Source of the DNA: Aquarana catesbeiana
Taxonomy: Eukaryota; Chordata; Amphibia; Anura; Ranidae
Assembly: GCF_042186555.1 (NCBI RefSeq)
Contig: NC_133328.1
Location: 495,154,812-495,218,811, forward strand
DNA: 64,000 nt
Reading direction: 5' to 3'
The translations under genes and the position numbers were made by a program. Below are positions 21,755 to 33,491 of this stretch, piece by piece; the stretch's first letter is position 1; each line of letters opens with the position of its first letter. The notes under the pieces are model-generated. The model was given only the letters and a program-made list of their open reading frames with translations, was not told the origin of the DNA and ran no database searches.

Positions 21755-24557
21755 TGAAGTAGAATAGTAAAGTATCGAACCAGGCAGAACTTCAGCAATG
21801 CAGGTTTATTAACAGCTGATAACATACGGGTTTATGTTCAAAGTATTACAAGATACAGATTTAATTTATACAGTTTCTTACAATGCAAGCATATTAGATA
21901 TAAATATTCTTATCCTCTAACCAAATTTAAACAATTGTGAATTGTTCTCACCTTGAACCAGAATGGGTCTTTTCTGCCAATTCTTGGGAACCTCTCACCT
22001 GATAGGGACCAGCCGATCTGCCGGTGGTCTGGTCCCCTCACAGAGTTCTGGGTTCCAGCTCGACCAAGTTCTTGAGGGAAATTCACCTGAGACCACATTC
22101 TGGAACAAGTTAGGAAGTCTTCTCTGACTCGTACGAGGAGACAAGTTATGGACAGATACTTGCCCATTGGTTCTGACCTCTATGACCCGTGCAATAGGGC
22201 AGCATACACAGAGTTCAGCCTTATGAGCTCCTATCTGACTTGTCCGAGGGGACAAGTTAGGACAGATACTTGCCCATTGGTTCTGACCTCTATGACCCGT
22301 GCAATAGGGCAGCATACATAGAGTTCAGCCTTATGAGCTCCTATCTGACTTAGCTTATCTTAACATCTCTCTTACATATGATTGGTTGCTAAGATCTACG
22401 TCAAAGTAACCAACCATAAATCTGACACCTGTTCTACAACCAGATAAACTTAATTATTCCCAAAATTCCTATATGTTCATTAAAGTGATTTATAACTGTT
22501 TTTGTCCAATTAAAAACACCTGTATAGAGACAGTCTGGCACCCAGCTATGTTATCAAACTCTCCTTATCTTGATAAGATTTAACTAGCTTCAAGGATTTG
22601 CAGATTTACAACTTTGAGACAATTAACTTTCAATAACCCCACCAGATGTTTTATATGTTTCACTATATGCATGTATTTTAACATTTTTAATGAGGGCACA
22701 AGCAGACCTTTGTTTGACCCTGTCAAACTTAATTAATGTTCTGTACATTAAATGGATTAAGAGCGTATCATCGCATAGTGGTCATGCGGATACGAGAAAA
22801 GTTGCAGGTGCCACGTCTTATATAAAATAGTTTAGGAGAACAAGAGAGTATAAGTGGGCTCAAGACTTTATAGGCACAATAATGAAGATAATATATGGTT
22901 AAAATATTGTTTTTATTTCAAAATTATTATTTTAAAAGAAAAAAGGGGGAGACGAAGATAAAAAACAGGGTAGAACATACAAAGTTTACAAATTATGCAC
23001 TCCATACACATTAGGTAGGTTGGTATAGAAAAACAGCGAAACTACAGAACCAACAAGAGACATACAACTTATTGATCTATATAGTTACAGTACATTTCGT
23101 TGAACCAAACGCTATGTGATGGTGGCAATCAAATTCTGTATAAGCTCGACATGTTACGCGCCATATGCGCTTCTTCAGGAGCACAGAGTTAGGATACCTG
23201 ATCAATGTAATGACTATGCTGGGGAGGAAGGGGAGGTAAAAGCAAAACCAAAGCAGTCTCCTTAGTAGATATTGGTGATTCCCAGCACTTTCAGCGGTAA
23301 TTGTTAGATGGGGGGGAAAAAAACTTGGAATTTTCATCAAGATGTATAGACGCTCTTATTCCTTGGGAAGCTATTCGGTCTAACCCCCAATATGCTGAGT
23401 CTGGATATAAAACATGTAAATCCTGAATGAAGGAGTTGGTGGTGGAACGCCACACAGCCGTCACACCACGGGTAACTTGTTGTGTGGATAGTACTATCCA
23501 CACAACAAGTTACCCGTGGTGTGACGGCTGTGTGGCGTTCCACCACCAACTCCTTCATTCAGGATTTACATGTTTTATATCCAGACTCAGCATATTGGGG
23601 GTTAGACCGAATAGCTTCCCAAGGAATAAGAGCGTCTATACATCTTGATGAAAATTCCAAGTCCCCCCCCCCCCCATCTAACAATTACCGCTGAAAGTGC
23701 TGGGAATCACCAATATTTACTAAGGAGACTGCTTTGGTTTTGCTTTTACCTCCCCTTCCTCCCCAGCATAGTCATTACATTGATCAGGTATCCTAACTCT
23801 GTGCTCCTGAAGAAGCGCATATGGCGCGTAACATGTCGAGCTTATACGGAATTTGATTGCCACCATCACATAGCGTTTGGTTCAACGAAATGTACTGTAA
23901 CTATATAGATCAATAAGTTGTATGTCTCTTGTTGGTTCTGTAGTTTCGCTGTTTTTCTATACCAACCTACCTAATGTGTATGGAGTGCATAATTTGTAAA
24001 CTTTGTATGTTCTACCCTGTTTTTTATCTTCGTCTCCCCCTTTTTTCTTTTAAAATAATAATTTTGAAATAAAAACAATATTTTAACCATATATTATCTT
24101 CATTATTGTGCCTATAAAGTCTTGAGCCCACTTATACTCTCTTGTTCTCCTAAAATGTTCTGTACATAACTTTCCTGTATTCCACCTAATTATTTTAACC
24201 ACCTGTTTTCTTATCTGTCTGGGACAATTCTATATTACTTGAATCTATTTTAATGAACTTTCACCAAGTAGACTATCTTAATACATTTTCGAGAACACCT
24301 GTGTACAAGTACTTGTCATAAAGCAGAGGTCATTTAAAGTTCAACACTTAAAAATGAAGACTTTCTAAATCTGGAAAATACAGTATACATTATTAAAGAT
24401 AATAATTGTTGCTTTACCTATTGAATAATAATATTGATAAAACCACTACTATATAATAATATGAATAATAATAATAATAATAATAAAAAAACAATAAAAT
24501 ACATGCAAATCAATATGTATATATGAAATACATTGGCTAATATGAGATTCCACAACA
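21755..24557 (-). repeat. 3' LTR of ERV-A, interrupted
   Basis: On the minus strand it begins TGTTGTGGAATC (24557) and ends CTACTTCA (21755). Apart from the palindromic insertion (22749-24153 plus a 14-bp duplication) it matches the 5' LTR closely, but has two rather than three copies of a 110-bp internal repeat (22133-22350). Confidence 0.85.
22749..24153. mobile_element. Large palindromic insertion with 14-bp target duplication
   Basis: The 1405-bp insert is flanked by AATGTTCTGTACAT on both sides (22735-22748; 24154-24167); the uninterrupted LTR at 31712 has this site once. Positions 22831-23492 and 23493-24153 are near-perfect reverse complements with no spacer (centre TGGATAGT|ACTATCCA). 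Only about 82 bp at the left end is unpaired. Each arm has a degenerate hammerhead-like core (CTGAAGA...GTAAC) and an A/T-rich segment with AATAAAAACAATA. The mirrored ORFs (for example 23077-23340 and 23645-23908) merely reflect the palindrome. The element class is unknown. Confidence 0.85.
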
Positions 24558-24570
24558 TTTCCCCCCTGTT
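24558..24570 (-). promoter_or_regulatory. Polypurine tract of ERV-A
   Basis: On the minus strand AACAGGGGGGAAA directly precedes the TGTTGTGG start of the 3' LTR. Confidence 0.8.
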
Positions 24571-24845
24571 GAGGCATAAGCCTCACAGAAATTACAGTAC
24601 AGATCACCCACCATGCTCTTTAGAGACCCCATGCACCCAACACTGATTACATAAATTGTCCAAAAAAAAAAAATAAATCAGTCCAAAAAATAAAAAATAA
24701 ATAAATCAGTCCAATCAAAAACACACTGCATCTTCTTCTGTAGCTGCAAAGTCCTTCTCCATATGTGGCATGGAAAACATAGATATCAGTCTCAGTGGCA
24801 TTGTGATCATTCTTGCCACAAACTTCTTGCAACAGGCAACAGTTA

Positions 24846-25312
24846 GGCTCGATTCACACCTATGCATGTTGCTTTTGGGCGTTTTTGGAGGTTTTTTTTT
24901 CATGCTTGCCACGTTTTTGAGCAGCGTTTTTGCGGCCTTTTTGCTGCGTTTTTGCCGCGATTTGCGTTTTGCGTTTTTTTTTTTTTTTTTACAGTTTTTT
25001 TTTACAGTCTAAAAAAAAATTTTTTAAAAATTTAAAAAAAAAAAAAAAAAACACCGGCAAAAACGCATCAAAAACGCTGCAAAAACGCTGCAAAAACGGT
25101 GCACTTGCGTTTTTGATGCTTGTCCATTGAATTGTATTACATGCAAAACGCTGCATTTTGCATGAAAAAAAGTCCCTGACCCTTTCCAAAAATGCAGAGA
25201 AACAAAAAGGCATTGATGTGAACATGTTCCATAGGAACCCATGTTAAAAAATTCCCGTGCATTTCTGCAAAATGCAAAATGCATCAAAAAACATGCTAGT
25301 GTGAATGGAGCC
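24846..25312. mobile_element. Foldback MITE with CGTTTTTG-rich arms, inside ERV-A
   Basis: Terminal inverted repeats GGCTCGATTCACACC (left) and GGCTCCATTCACACT (right, reverse complement), flanked by TTA and TAA. The arms are rich in GCGTTTTTG and CAAAAACGC and pair across a T/A-rich centre. Several ORFs of homopolymer translation cover it and are artefacts. Confidence 0.8.
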
Positions 25313-25361
25313 TAACTCAGCAACATCACATCAAAGATAACAGGGAAGAGGAACAATCCGT

Positions 25362-25652
25362 TTAGCTAGTGAATGAAAGCCAAGTATGTGGTCCCAAGGA
25401 GCATTCAGCAGACTCAGTCCCATAAGGCTCTGCCTTTTCCTGCATAGGTCTTTTCAGCTTAGCCAAGTGCTTGATGTTTTTTGGAGAGATCTCCTTCTTC
25501 ATCATCAGTTGCTGGTCCAGTATCATAGCACAAGCTGCTTTGGATGCTGTAAGACACAAGTTCAGTTCATACCTGTTCTGCAAGGGTACAAGTCTCAGAT
25601 GTTCCTTTATTGCATGAAATCCTTCCTTTGTAGCAATTACCATTTGTAACAA
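25362..25652 (-). pseudogene. ERV-A envelope transmembrane remnant
   Basis: A 96-codon minus-strand ORF contains PLQNRYELNLCLTA followed by a Cys (KAACAMI). This resembles the heptad-repeat and immunosuppressive-domain/Cys region of retroviral transmembrane subunits. The position, between integrase and the 3' LTR, agrees. The rest of env is not readable; no membrane anchor was identified. The identification is by short motif only. Confidence 0.5.
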
Positions 25653-26472
25653 GTTGCATCATGTCTTCTGCGATCACCCGATATTTGTCTGGATATAAAA
25701 TACACTTAAAAAATATAGTTATAAAAATAAAAATAAAGTCAGTGTCAGGATACAATAGGCCTCTGGCAAGCACTTCAGGGCAACCTATAAAGCAATGGCT
25801 CCTACACTCTCATTTTATTTAATAACTTAATTTAGTGTGTTCCTTTTACTTCTACAACATCCGCTAAAATAATATACATATATCTATATAGTTGTATGAT
25901 AATACAATACTCTTAGAATATTAATAATAATTATCAGTATAAATCCCTTGAAGTACATGTTTTCAGTACAAAGTATTTTATATAGACTATTCTTTTACAT
26001 TTCCCAACCTATACTATTTCCCATACAATAATTGTAAAATTCTTATCATTTCTTAACCTTGACTCCACCTATCAGTCACTATGTCATACTGTCAATATAG
26101 TCAGTCCAGATATTTCATTAGTTTTAATTTTGTAGTCTTCCCACAAAGTTTGCTAAACCCAAAACCATTTCACTTTTTGTCCATCCCTGCACAAACTATA
26201 CTGCAGAATATTGTACAATAACAGTCAGCATGGGTCTCTTCTGTCAGTCACTGTTATACTGTCTAAGTCAGTAGCCTACCTCTCCTATGTCTTAAAATAT
26301 AAATTATAAAACAATATCAAGATAAATATCATAACGTATCTTATAAAGCATCAATATCATACAGTCTTTAGCGAAAATGTCATACTCATTACATTACACC
26401 TCCCCACTTTTTTTTTTTTTTTTTTTTTTCAAAAAATGATAAAACTATTTGTTTATAATGATTGAACATTTA

Positions 26473-26811
26473 CTCAAAGTGGAACTCTACTCACAAAAAT
26501 GTGATAAAACAAGGTTCATTAGCAAGAAAAATACATTCCACATTAATTATTATGCTACCATTTTACTGAAACCCATAACCTTTGAGCAGCAGTAGAATTT
26601 CAGGCTGTCAGCAGACTGGCCTCTAGATTTTAAGCAGTGCAAAAAAAAAAAAAATAGAGCACAACTGAGCCTGTGTAGAGCAGGGTGGAACAGTTGATTT
26701 TAAACAGTATAGGCACTTATTTTTACTGTGCTTCATAGCTACACCTGCAAAAAGGGCTAGCCTCAAGTGATCCAGCAGGAATCAATTTTCTGACCAAAGT
26801 TCCACTTTAAG
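26473..26811. repeat. Foldback repeat with AGTGGAACT ends, inside ERV-A
   Basis: Left end CTCAAAGTGGAACT and right end AGTTCCACTTTAAG are inverted copies bounding about 340 bp of non-coding DNA. Similar ends occur at 50326 and at 62599-63095 (AAAGCGGAGTTCCACC). Confidence 0.55.
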
Positions 26812-27359
26812 GTGTTCACAATAATACTTACAACATATATAACAAACAAAACAACAGTAAGTCTCTACATACAAAGTATCACATATAATTAATTAGAATT
26901 GTCCATTACTGAAATACTTCCAATGTCTTTGTCTGCAACAGTCTCTTGTATGTATTCCACTTGCACTTGTGTGAATAACACTCTTGGTAATCTCACTCAG
27001 ACTTTGACTACTATAGAAATGGAAAATGTCACTGTCACAAATGTGGATGTAAATGGACACTTGAATTGTGAATTCTTCCACTTCCTTTTATGATCTTTAA
27101 TGCACTTGCAGTCATCAAGGGTTACTGACATACATTCCTTTAGTGGCTTTGATTGGAACAAGAGATCACATCTAAAACAAGGATCTGTTTAGAAACAAAA
27201 CTACACCAATTTGGTTAATTATTTTAAACACATGAACATTTTATCTCCCACTGTACAGCATGAAGTCTAAGCAACTATCATTTGCCTCTAGAACTCCTAA
27301 ACTTAGTGACAAATCTATCCAAAGTTTCATATGGCCCAGCAAATTGTATTTCATTTTGT

Positions 27360-27566
27360 CTACAATAGCCCATACAACCTATCCACCAATGAATATGAGT
27401 GTGGACACAAGGTTCTATCGTCTATGCCAAGCATAGAGCAGAATGGAACTGATTTTTCATAAAAATGGGTACAATTATCTGATATCAGTGCTGTATACAC
27501 TCCAATCCTGGGAAAAATTTCCCACATCAGACACTTAGCTGTTGTCTCATACATTTGCATGACCAT
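27360..27566 (-). pseudogene. ERV-A integrase core remnant
   Basis: Minus-strand reading with WEIFPRIGVY, then ISDNCTHF and, further on, FCSMLGI. The SDN segment corresponds to the second catalytic Asp of the retroviral integrase core. The short ORF ends in a stop, and neighbouring frames are broken. It supports retroviral rather than Gypsy ancestry for this element. Confidence 0.65.
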
Positions 27567-30500
27567 ATGAAAAACTGTGATTTACTTTAAAAAGGAGCAG
27601 ACATTTATTAAAGTATATCTATATCTACAGCTTTGTTCTTTCATTGCAATAAAGTCTATATACAGGCACACAAAATAGACTTTGAAGAACTACATTTTGT
27701 GAAACTACATTGTGATTGATTATAATTAAAAGGAAATCAAAATAAAATTACATGGTCGCTTGCACAGTCTGTTAAATCTAAAGAGGTTAAGAAAATGTGC
27801 ATTACTATGTCCCTTCCTTAAGAATAATTTATATACAAATGTTATTGTTAATTAGATCATATTAATGCAGAATGACCCTAATCCAAAAACTGACTTTGCC
27901 ACCTGTAGTAGCATAACTTAGGAACTTGAATAATAAAAAATCAAAAGGAGTGAAATTTTACAAAGTATAACTTTACATATGAAAATGTGCTGGCTGCTCC
28001 TGGAATAAAGAAACAAATTATTTCTTTAGGCAAACTAATAATCAGCCTGATGATTACTAAATATTGTAATCAGATAGGACAAAATAAGTTATAGCCAATA
28101 CCAATAAGGGACCTTGCTCACCAGAGCTTACAATCCAAGATTAAAAATTAAGACTCTAATTATCTAATTCAACCCCCTGTATGTGCTAGATATAGCACAT
28201 ATAATAAGATGGTAGCACTGTTACCATGCATCACTCTTCACTATTCTTTTTAGAAAATAATAAACAACTATAAATTTGGAGTTCCCTTGTACCAAATAAA
28301 TAAATCCCATTACTATCTTTGTGATTACTACTAAGTAGGCAAATATATAAAGATAACAGTATACATAATACTGTACAATAAGATAGGGACATGACAAAAT
28401 AAACAACAAAAGCTACAAGGGAGAATAAGCACCCCACTTACAAGAGTGATACACTAAAAATAAAATGCACCTTGCACTACTGCAGTCCATAATATAAAAG
28501 ACAGAATACCTATTATAACCTACAGTTTATATTCTAATAAAAAATCAACAAATGTTTAAGAATAAGAATGTATTCTGAGATTTTATTTTATTTATTTATT
28601 TATTTTTATGGTCAGCTCATCCAGTTTCTGTCTAAAGGCACCAGACATAACTCCCCTAAACGTGCCTCTTTCATCTTAGTACAGAGTATTGAGATGACCT
28701 GTCACAAAGGTGATTTAATGTAGTTGTTGCACATAAGTGCAGACAGCCATTTCTAAAATGGTGACTATACTTTTCTACTCTCCTACACTCATACTGAAAG
28801 AAATACATTATCATGCTTAACATGTAAAACCTACAACTGTAAAATGTTTTTTAAGCATGACATTAATTACATTAGCGGCATTGAATTTATCTACAGATTT
28901 TTCCTTCCAGAAGCAGTATGCTGGATACAAAAAAATATGGGTGAACTTTGTGTCGTAAATTACTTAAAACAAACAACTTTCTTTTTTCTACAGTTTAAAT
29001 AACTTCTAACTCCCTCAGCTCATTTATGGCGCTATCTAGCTGAGGTACATATTCAAAGGAATATAAAAAAAGATTAATGAATTGTGCCTTCCACACACAC
29101 ACTCACTGCCAATAACATTTAGAACTTTGACGCTAAAGTCAATCAGTCACTATAGATGTATCAATCCCTAGCCTCTCAACGAAAGACACTTACAATCATT
29201 CACATAGGGATTCATTTTACACCTCATACAAAAAAAAAACACACACACACACATTAAACTCATATAAATATAAATCCTCCTATCAAATACTAATAACAAG
29301 TGTCACAAAATCAAAGGTATGACACAGAAAGTTCTAATTGTATTTGTATGGAGGATACATACCATTTCCCTATTCATCATACACTATGCAGAATTCAGCA
29401 TCAGTTACATACTTCTTACAATTCACTCATAGAACTAACACACAGGGTTCTTTCACACCAACGTTTTTACAACCACTACAGACTTATTCTAACCTAATTT
29501 GGGAGATGATCAGTCTCCCTCACACATACAATATTCCCTAACAGTCTACAAACATTACAAATAAATTAACTTACATTTGTGAACATTCATTAACAAAATG
29601 TCATTATCTTCTGTTTTCTATATAGCAATACACAGTCACTCCACCTAGCAAAGTATGCATACATATGAACACAAATTCCTGACTATATATAAATATACAA
29701 ATATTCACAGAATATTAAAACTGACAGCTTAGTTAGTAATTACTTATGGACAGCAGTGCTCAGAGTAAAGCCAATAGGCACCGTACGCGCATACGTCTCC
29801 TTACCAAAATGCTTGTCTCAAGACACGAAAAACCGCCAAGCCCTGCTTGCCATGGCGATCAGGAATGTCTCAACCCGATCTTAACTCAGTTAGTACACAG
29901 ACCGTTATAACAGATACATATAAACACATACACTTATAGCACAAAGACGATACATACCTTTTAACTTTGTTAACAAATGGAGCTCCAAAACCTTCACCAT
30001 ATTTACCTGTCAGGACTTACCTTTCCTGACATCAACCTTCTAAACTCATGAGTATTATTTTACACCACAAAGGTACCTTTTCTACTAGTAGCTACATATC
30101 AGTACTGTTTCAGTTTTTTAACTTAGGCTTTCCAGGGATCTGATAACCCCAAAGCCTTCTCCTGATTGATTACCAATCCAGGAAACCAACATGCATGTTA
30201 CGCCTAGGTTTGCATAGAGAGTAATTAACCCTCTACAGGGGTACCCCTTCGGAAAAGAAAGAATTGAAAGAAAAGAAAAAGAGAAAAGAGAAAAAAAAAA
30301 AAAAATTAAAAATAAATAAATAAATAAATACATTTTCTACCCAGGGTATCTCATCCTGTACAATGTACTTTAAGGCACCCACAGTTGAGAAAACCCAACC
30401 TGCCATCACAAAGATCTGCCTGGTGGACAGCGATACCCCAACAACAACCACCCGCCCCTCCTAGCGCTAGCAAAACACGGCACAACACAATGCAGAACTA

Positions 30501-30602
30501 ATAATAGGTGTCTGCTAACCTGATATAAATTGCGCAAAATTGTGTTGAGCTCAGTGCCTCACCAGCATGGAGTTAGGCAAGATCGGAGTTGAGGTTATGC
30601 TG
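27567..30602 (-). other. Decayed gag-pol region of ERV-A
   Basis: By position this should hold gag, protease and reverse transcriptase, but I could not recognise any domain. It is AT-rich with stops in all frames. Simple repeats include a TTTA run near 28583-28608 (just outside the polar order of genes) and a CA run at 29238-29252. Confidence 0.4.
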
Positions 30603-30620
30603 TCCCCGTACGGGCCACCA
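30603..30620 (-). promoter_or_regulatory. Primer-binding site of ERV-A
   Basis: On the minus strand TGGTGGCCCGTACGGGGA follows the 5' LTR after two T residues. It resembles the tRNA-Pro type site of gammaretrovirus-like elements but differs at several bases, so the tRNA is not certain. Confidence 0.6.
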
Positions 30621-30622
30621 AA

Positions 30623-32115
30623 TGAAGTAGAATAGTAAAGTATCGAACCAGGCAGAACTTCAGCAATGCAGGTTTATTAACAGCTGATAACATACGGGTT
30701 TATGTTCAAAGTATTACAAGATACAGATCTAATTTATATAGTTTCTTACAATGCAAGCATATTAGATATAAATATTCTTATCCTCTAACCAAATTTAAAC
30801 AATTGTGAATTGTTCTCACCTTGAACCAGAATGGGTCTTTTCTGCCAATTCTTGGGAATCTCTCACCTGATAGGGACCAGCCGATCTGCCGGTGGTCTGG
30901 TCCCCTCACAGAGTTCTGGGTTCCAGCTCGACCAAGTTCTTGAGGGAAATTCACCTGAGACCACATTCTAGAACAAGTTAAGAAGTCTTCTCTGACTCGT
31001 ACGAGGAGACAAGTTATGGACAGATACTTGCCCATTGGTTCTGACCTCTATGACCCGTGCAATAGGGCAGCATACACAGAGTTCAGCCTTATGAGCTCCT
31101 ATCTGACTTGTCCGAGGGGACAAGTTAGGACAGATACTTGCCCATTGGTTCTGACCTCTATGACCCGTGCAATAGGGCAGCATACATAGAGTTCAGCCTT
31201 ATGAGCTCCTATCTGACTTGTCCGAGGGGACAAGTTAGGACAGATACTTGCCCATTGGTTCTGACTTCTATGACCCGTGCAATAGGGCAGCATACATAGA
31301 GTTCAGCCTTATGAGCTCCTATCTGACTTAGCTTATCTTAACATCTCTCTTACATATGATTGGTTGCTAAGATCTACGTCAAAGTAACCAACCATAAATC
31401 TGACACCTGTTCTACAACCAGATAAACTTAATTATTCCCAAAATTCCTATATGTTCATTAAAGTGATTTATAACTGTTTTTGTCCAATTAAAAACACCTG
31501 TATAGAGACAGTCTGGCACCCAGCTATGTTATCAAACTCTCCTTATCTTGATAAGATTTAACTAGCTTCAAGGATTTGCAGATTTACAACTTTGAGACAA
31601 TTAACTTTCAATAACCCCACCAGATGTTTTATATGTTTCACTATATGCATGTATTTTAACATTTTTAATGAGGGCACAAGCAGACCTTTGTTTGACCCTG
31701 TCAAACTTAATTAATGTTCTGTACATAACTTTCCTGTATTCCACCTAATTATTTTAACCACCTGTTTTCTTATCTGTCTGGGACAATTCTATATTACTTG
31801 AATCTATTTTAATGAACTTTCACCAAGTAGACTATCTTAATACATTTTTGAGAACACCTGTGTACAAGTACTTGTCATAAAGCAGAGGTCATTTAAAGTT
31901 CAACACTTAAAAATGAAGACTTTCTAAATCTGGAAAATACAGTATACATTATTAAAGATAATAATTGTTGCTTTACCTATTGAATAATAATATTGATAAA
32001 ACCACTACTATATAATAATATGAATAATAATAATAATAATAATAAAAAACAATAAAATACATGCAAATCAATATGTATATATGAAATACATTGGCTAATA
32101 TGAGATTCCACAACA
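30623..32115 (-). repeat. 5' LTR of ERV-A
   Basis: 1493 bp, TGTTGTGG...CTACTTCA on the minus strand. It contains three direct copies of a 110-bp unit (starts at 31021, 31131 and 31241 for the CAGATACTTG marker) and an AAT microsatellite near 32024-32046. Confidence 0.9.
31006..31327. repeat. 110-bp direct repeats in LTR, 3 copies
   Basis: Near-identical units spaced exactly 110 bp. The other LTR has two copies (22133-22350). Direct repeats inside retroviral LTRs are often enhancers; that role is only inferred here. Confidence 0.85.
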
Positions 32116-33045
32116 TTGCACAACACATACACTTACAGTAGAACATGCCAGGCATACTTTACACCCCCGATCCCCCCCCCCGATCGCCCCCCAATCACCC
32201 CCCGATCACCCCCCCCCCCCCCGTCACACTGACACCAAGCAGTTTTTTTTTTTCTGATTACTGCATGGTGTCAGTTTGTGACAGTTAGTGTGGTGGGACA
32301 GTGAGTGTTAGCCCCCTTTAGGTCTAGGATACCCCCTAACCCCCCCAATAAAGTTTTAACCCCTTGATCACCCCCCTTCACCAGTGTCGCTAAGCGATCA
32401 TTTTTCTGATCGCTGTATTAGTGTCACTGGTGACGCTAGTTAGGGACGTAAATATTTAGGTTCGCCGTCAGCGTTTTATAGCGACAGGGACCCCCATATA
32501 CTACCTAATAAAGGTTTTAACCCCTTGATTGCCCCCTAGTTAACCCTTTCGCCACTGATCACCGTATAACCGTTACAGGTGACGCTGGTTAGTTCGTTTA
32601 TTTTTTATAGTGTCAGGGCACCCGCCGTTTATTACCGAATAAAGGTTTAGCCCCCTGATCGCCCGGCGGTGATATGCGTCGCCCCAGGCAGCGTCAGATT
32701 AGCGCCAGTACCGGTAACACCCACGCACGCAGCATACACCTCCCTTAGTGGTATAGTATCTGTACGGATCAATATCTGATCCGATCAGATCTATACTAGC
32801 GTCCCCAGCAGTTTAGGGTTCCCAAAAACGCAGTGTTAGCGGGATCAGCCCAGATACCTGCTAGCACCTGCGTTTTGCCCCTCTGCCCGGCCCAGCCCAG
32901 CCCACCCAAGTGCAGTATCGATCGATCACTGTCACTTACAAAACACTAAACGCATAACTGCAGCGTTTGCAGATTCAGGCCTGATCCCTTCGATCGCTAA
33001 CAGTTTTTTTGGTAGCGTTTTGGTGAACTGGCAAGCACCAGCGGC
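32116..33045 (+). other. 5' non-coding part of piggyBac element 1 after ERV-A
   Basis: Contains C-rich runs (CACCCCCCGATC type, 32167-32222) and repeated phrases such as GGTTTTAACCCCTTGATC and TAGTGTCACTGGTGACGCTAG. It corresponds in inverted orientation to 55010-55510 plus 59943-60420 of element 2. No ORF is supported. Confidence 0.6.
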
Positions 33046-33491
33046 CTAGTACACCCCGGTCGTAGTCAAACCAGCACTGCAGTAACACTTGGTGACGTGG
33101 CGAGTCCCATAAGTGCAGTTCAAGCTGGCGAGGTGGCAAGCACAAGTAGTGTCCTGCTGCCACCAAAAAGACAAACACAAGCCCGTCGTGCCCATAATGC
33201 CCTTCCTGCTGCATTCGCCAATCCTAATAATTGGGAACCCACCGCTTCTGCAGCGCCCGTACTTCCCCCATTCACATCCCCAACCAAATGCAGTCGGCTG
33301 CATGAGAGGCATTTTCTTTATGTCCTCCCGAGTACCCCTACCCAACGAACCCCCCCAAAAAAGATGTCGTGTTTGCAGCAAGCGCGGATATAGGTCATGA
33401 CACCCGCTATTATTGTCCCTCCTGTCCTGACAATCCTGGTCTTTGCATTGGTGAATGTTTTGAACGCTACCATACACTAGTTGAGTATTAG
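33046..33491 (+). pseudogene. piggyBac transposase, N- and C-terminal ends fused by deletion
   Basis: Plus strand. The N-terminal low-complexity region (ELASTS-like start, then GDVASPISAVQAGEVASTSS, then RRAHNALPAAFANPN and PPFT) is followed within about 15 codons by the C-terminal piece RLHERHFLYVLPSTPTQR. The final cysteine-rich domain (RCVCSKRGY-like, YCPSCPDN, CIGECFERYH) ends at a stop near 33491. A frameshift lies in a C/A run at about 33346-33362. All three catalytic Asp residues, present at 53472-54476 in element 2, are missing. Confidence 0.8.

Larger units (their letters stand above)
21755..32115 (-). mobile_element. Endogenous retrovirus A (ERV-A), minus strand
   Basis: Bounded by a pair of long LTRs (5' LTR 30623-32115, 3' LTR 21755-24557) and a 4-bp target duplication TTGC (21751-21754; 32116-32119). 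On the minus strand the order is LTR, primer site (30603-30620), decayed gag/pol, an integrase remnant (27360-27566), an envelope transmembrane remnant (25362-25652), polypurine tract, LTR. The coding region is full of stops and also holds younger MITEs (24846-25312; 26473-26811). It is inactive. A 1.4 kb palindromic insertion lies within the 3' LTR. Confidence 0.85.

Noticed and set aside
23077..23908. Paired identical ORFs as duplicated genes
   Set aside because: They are mirror images created by the palindrome and have no domain support.
24930..25287. Hydrophobic or Lys-rich ORFs near 25000
   Set aside because: They are translations of T and A homopolymer runs in a foldback MITE.
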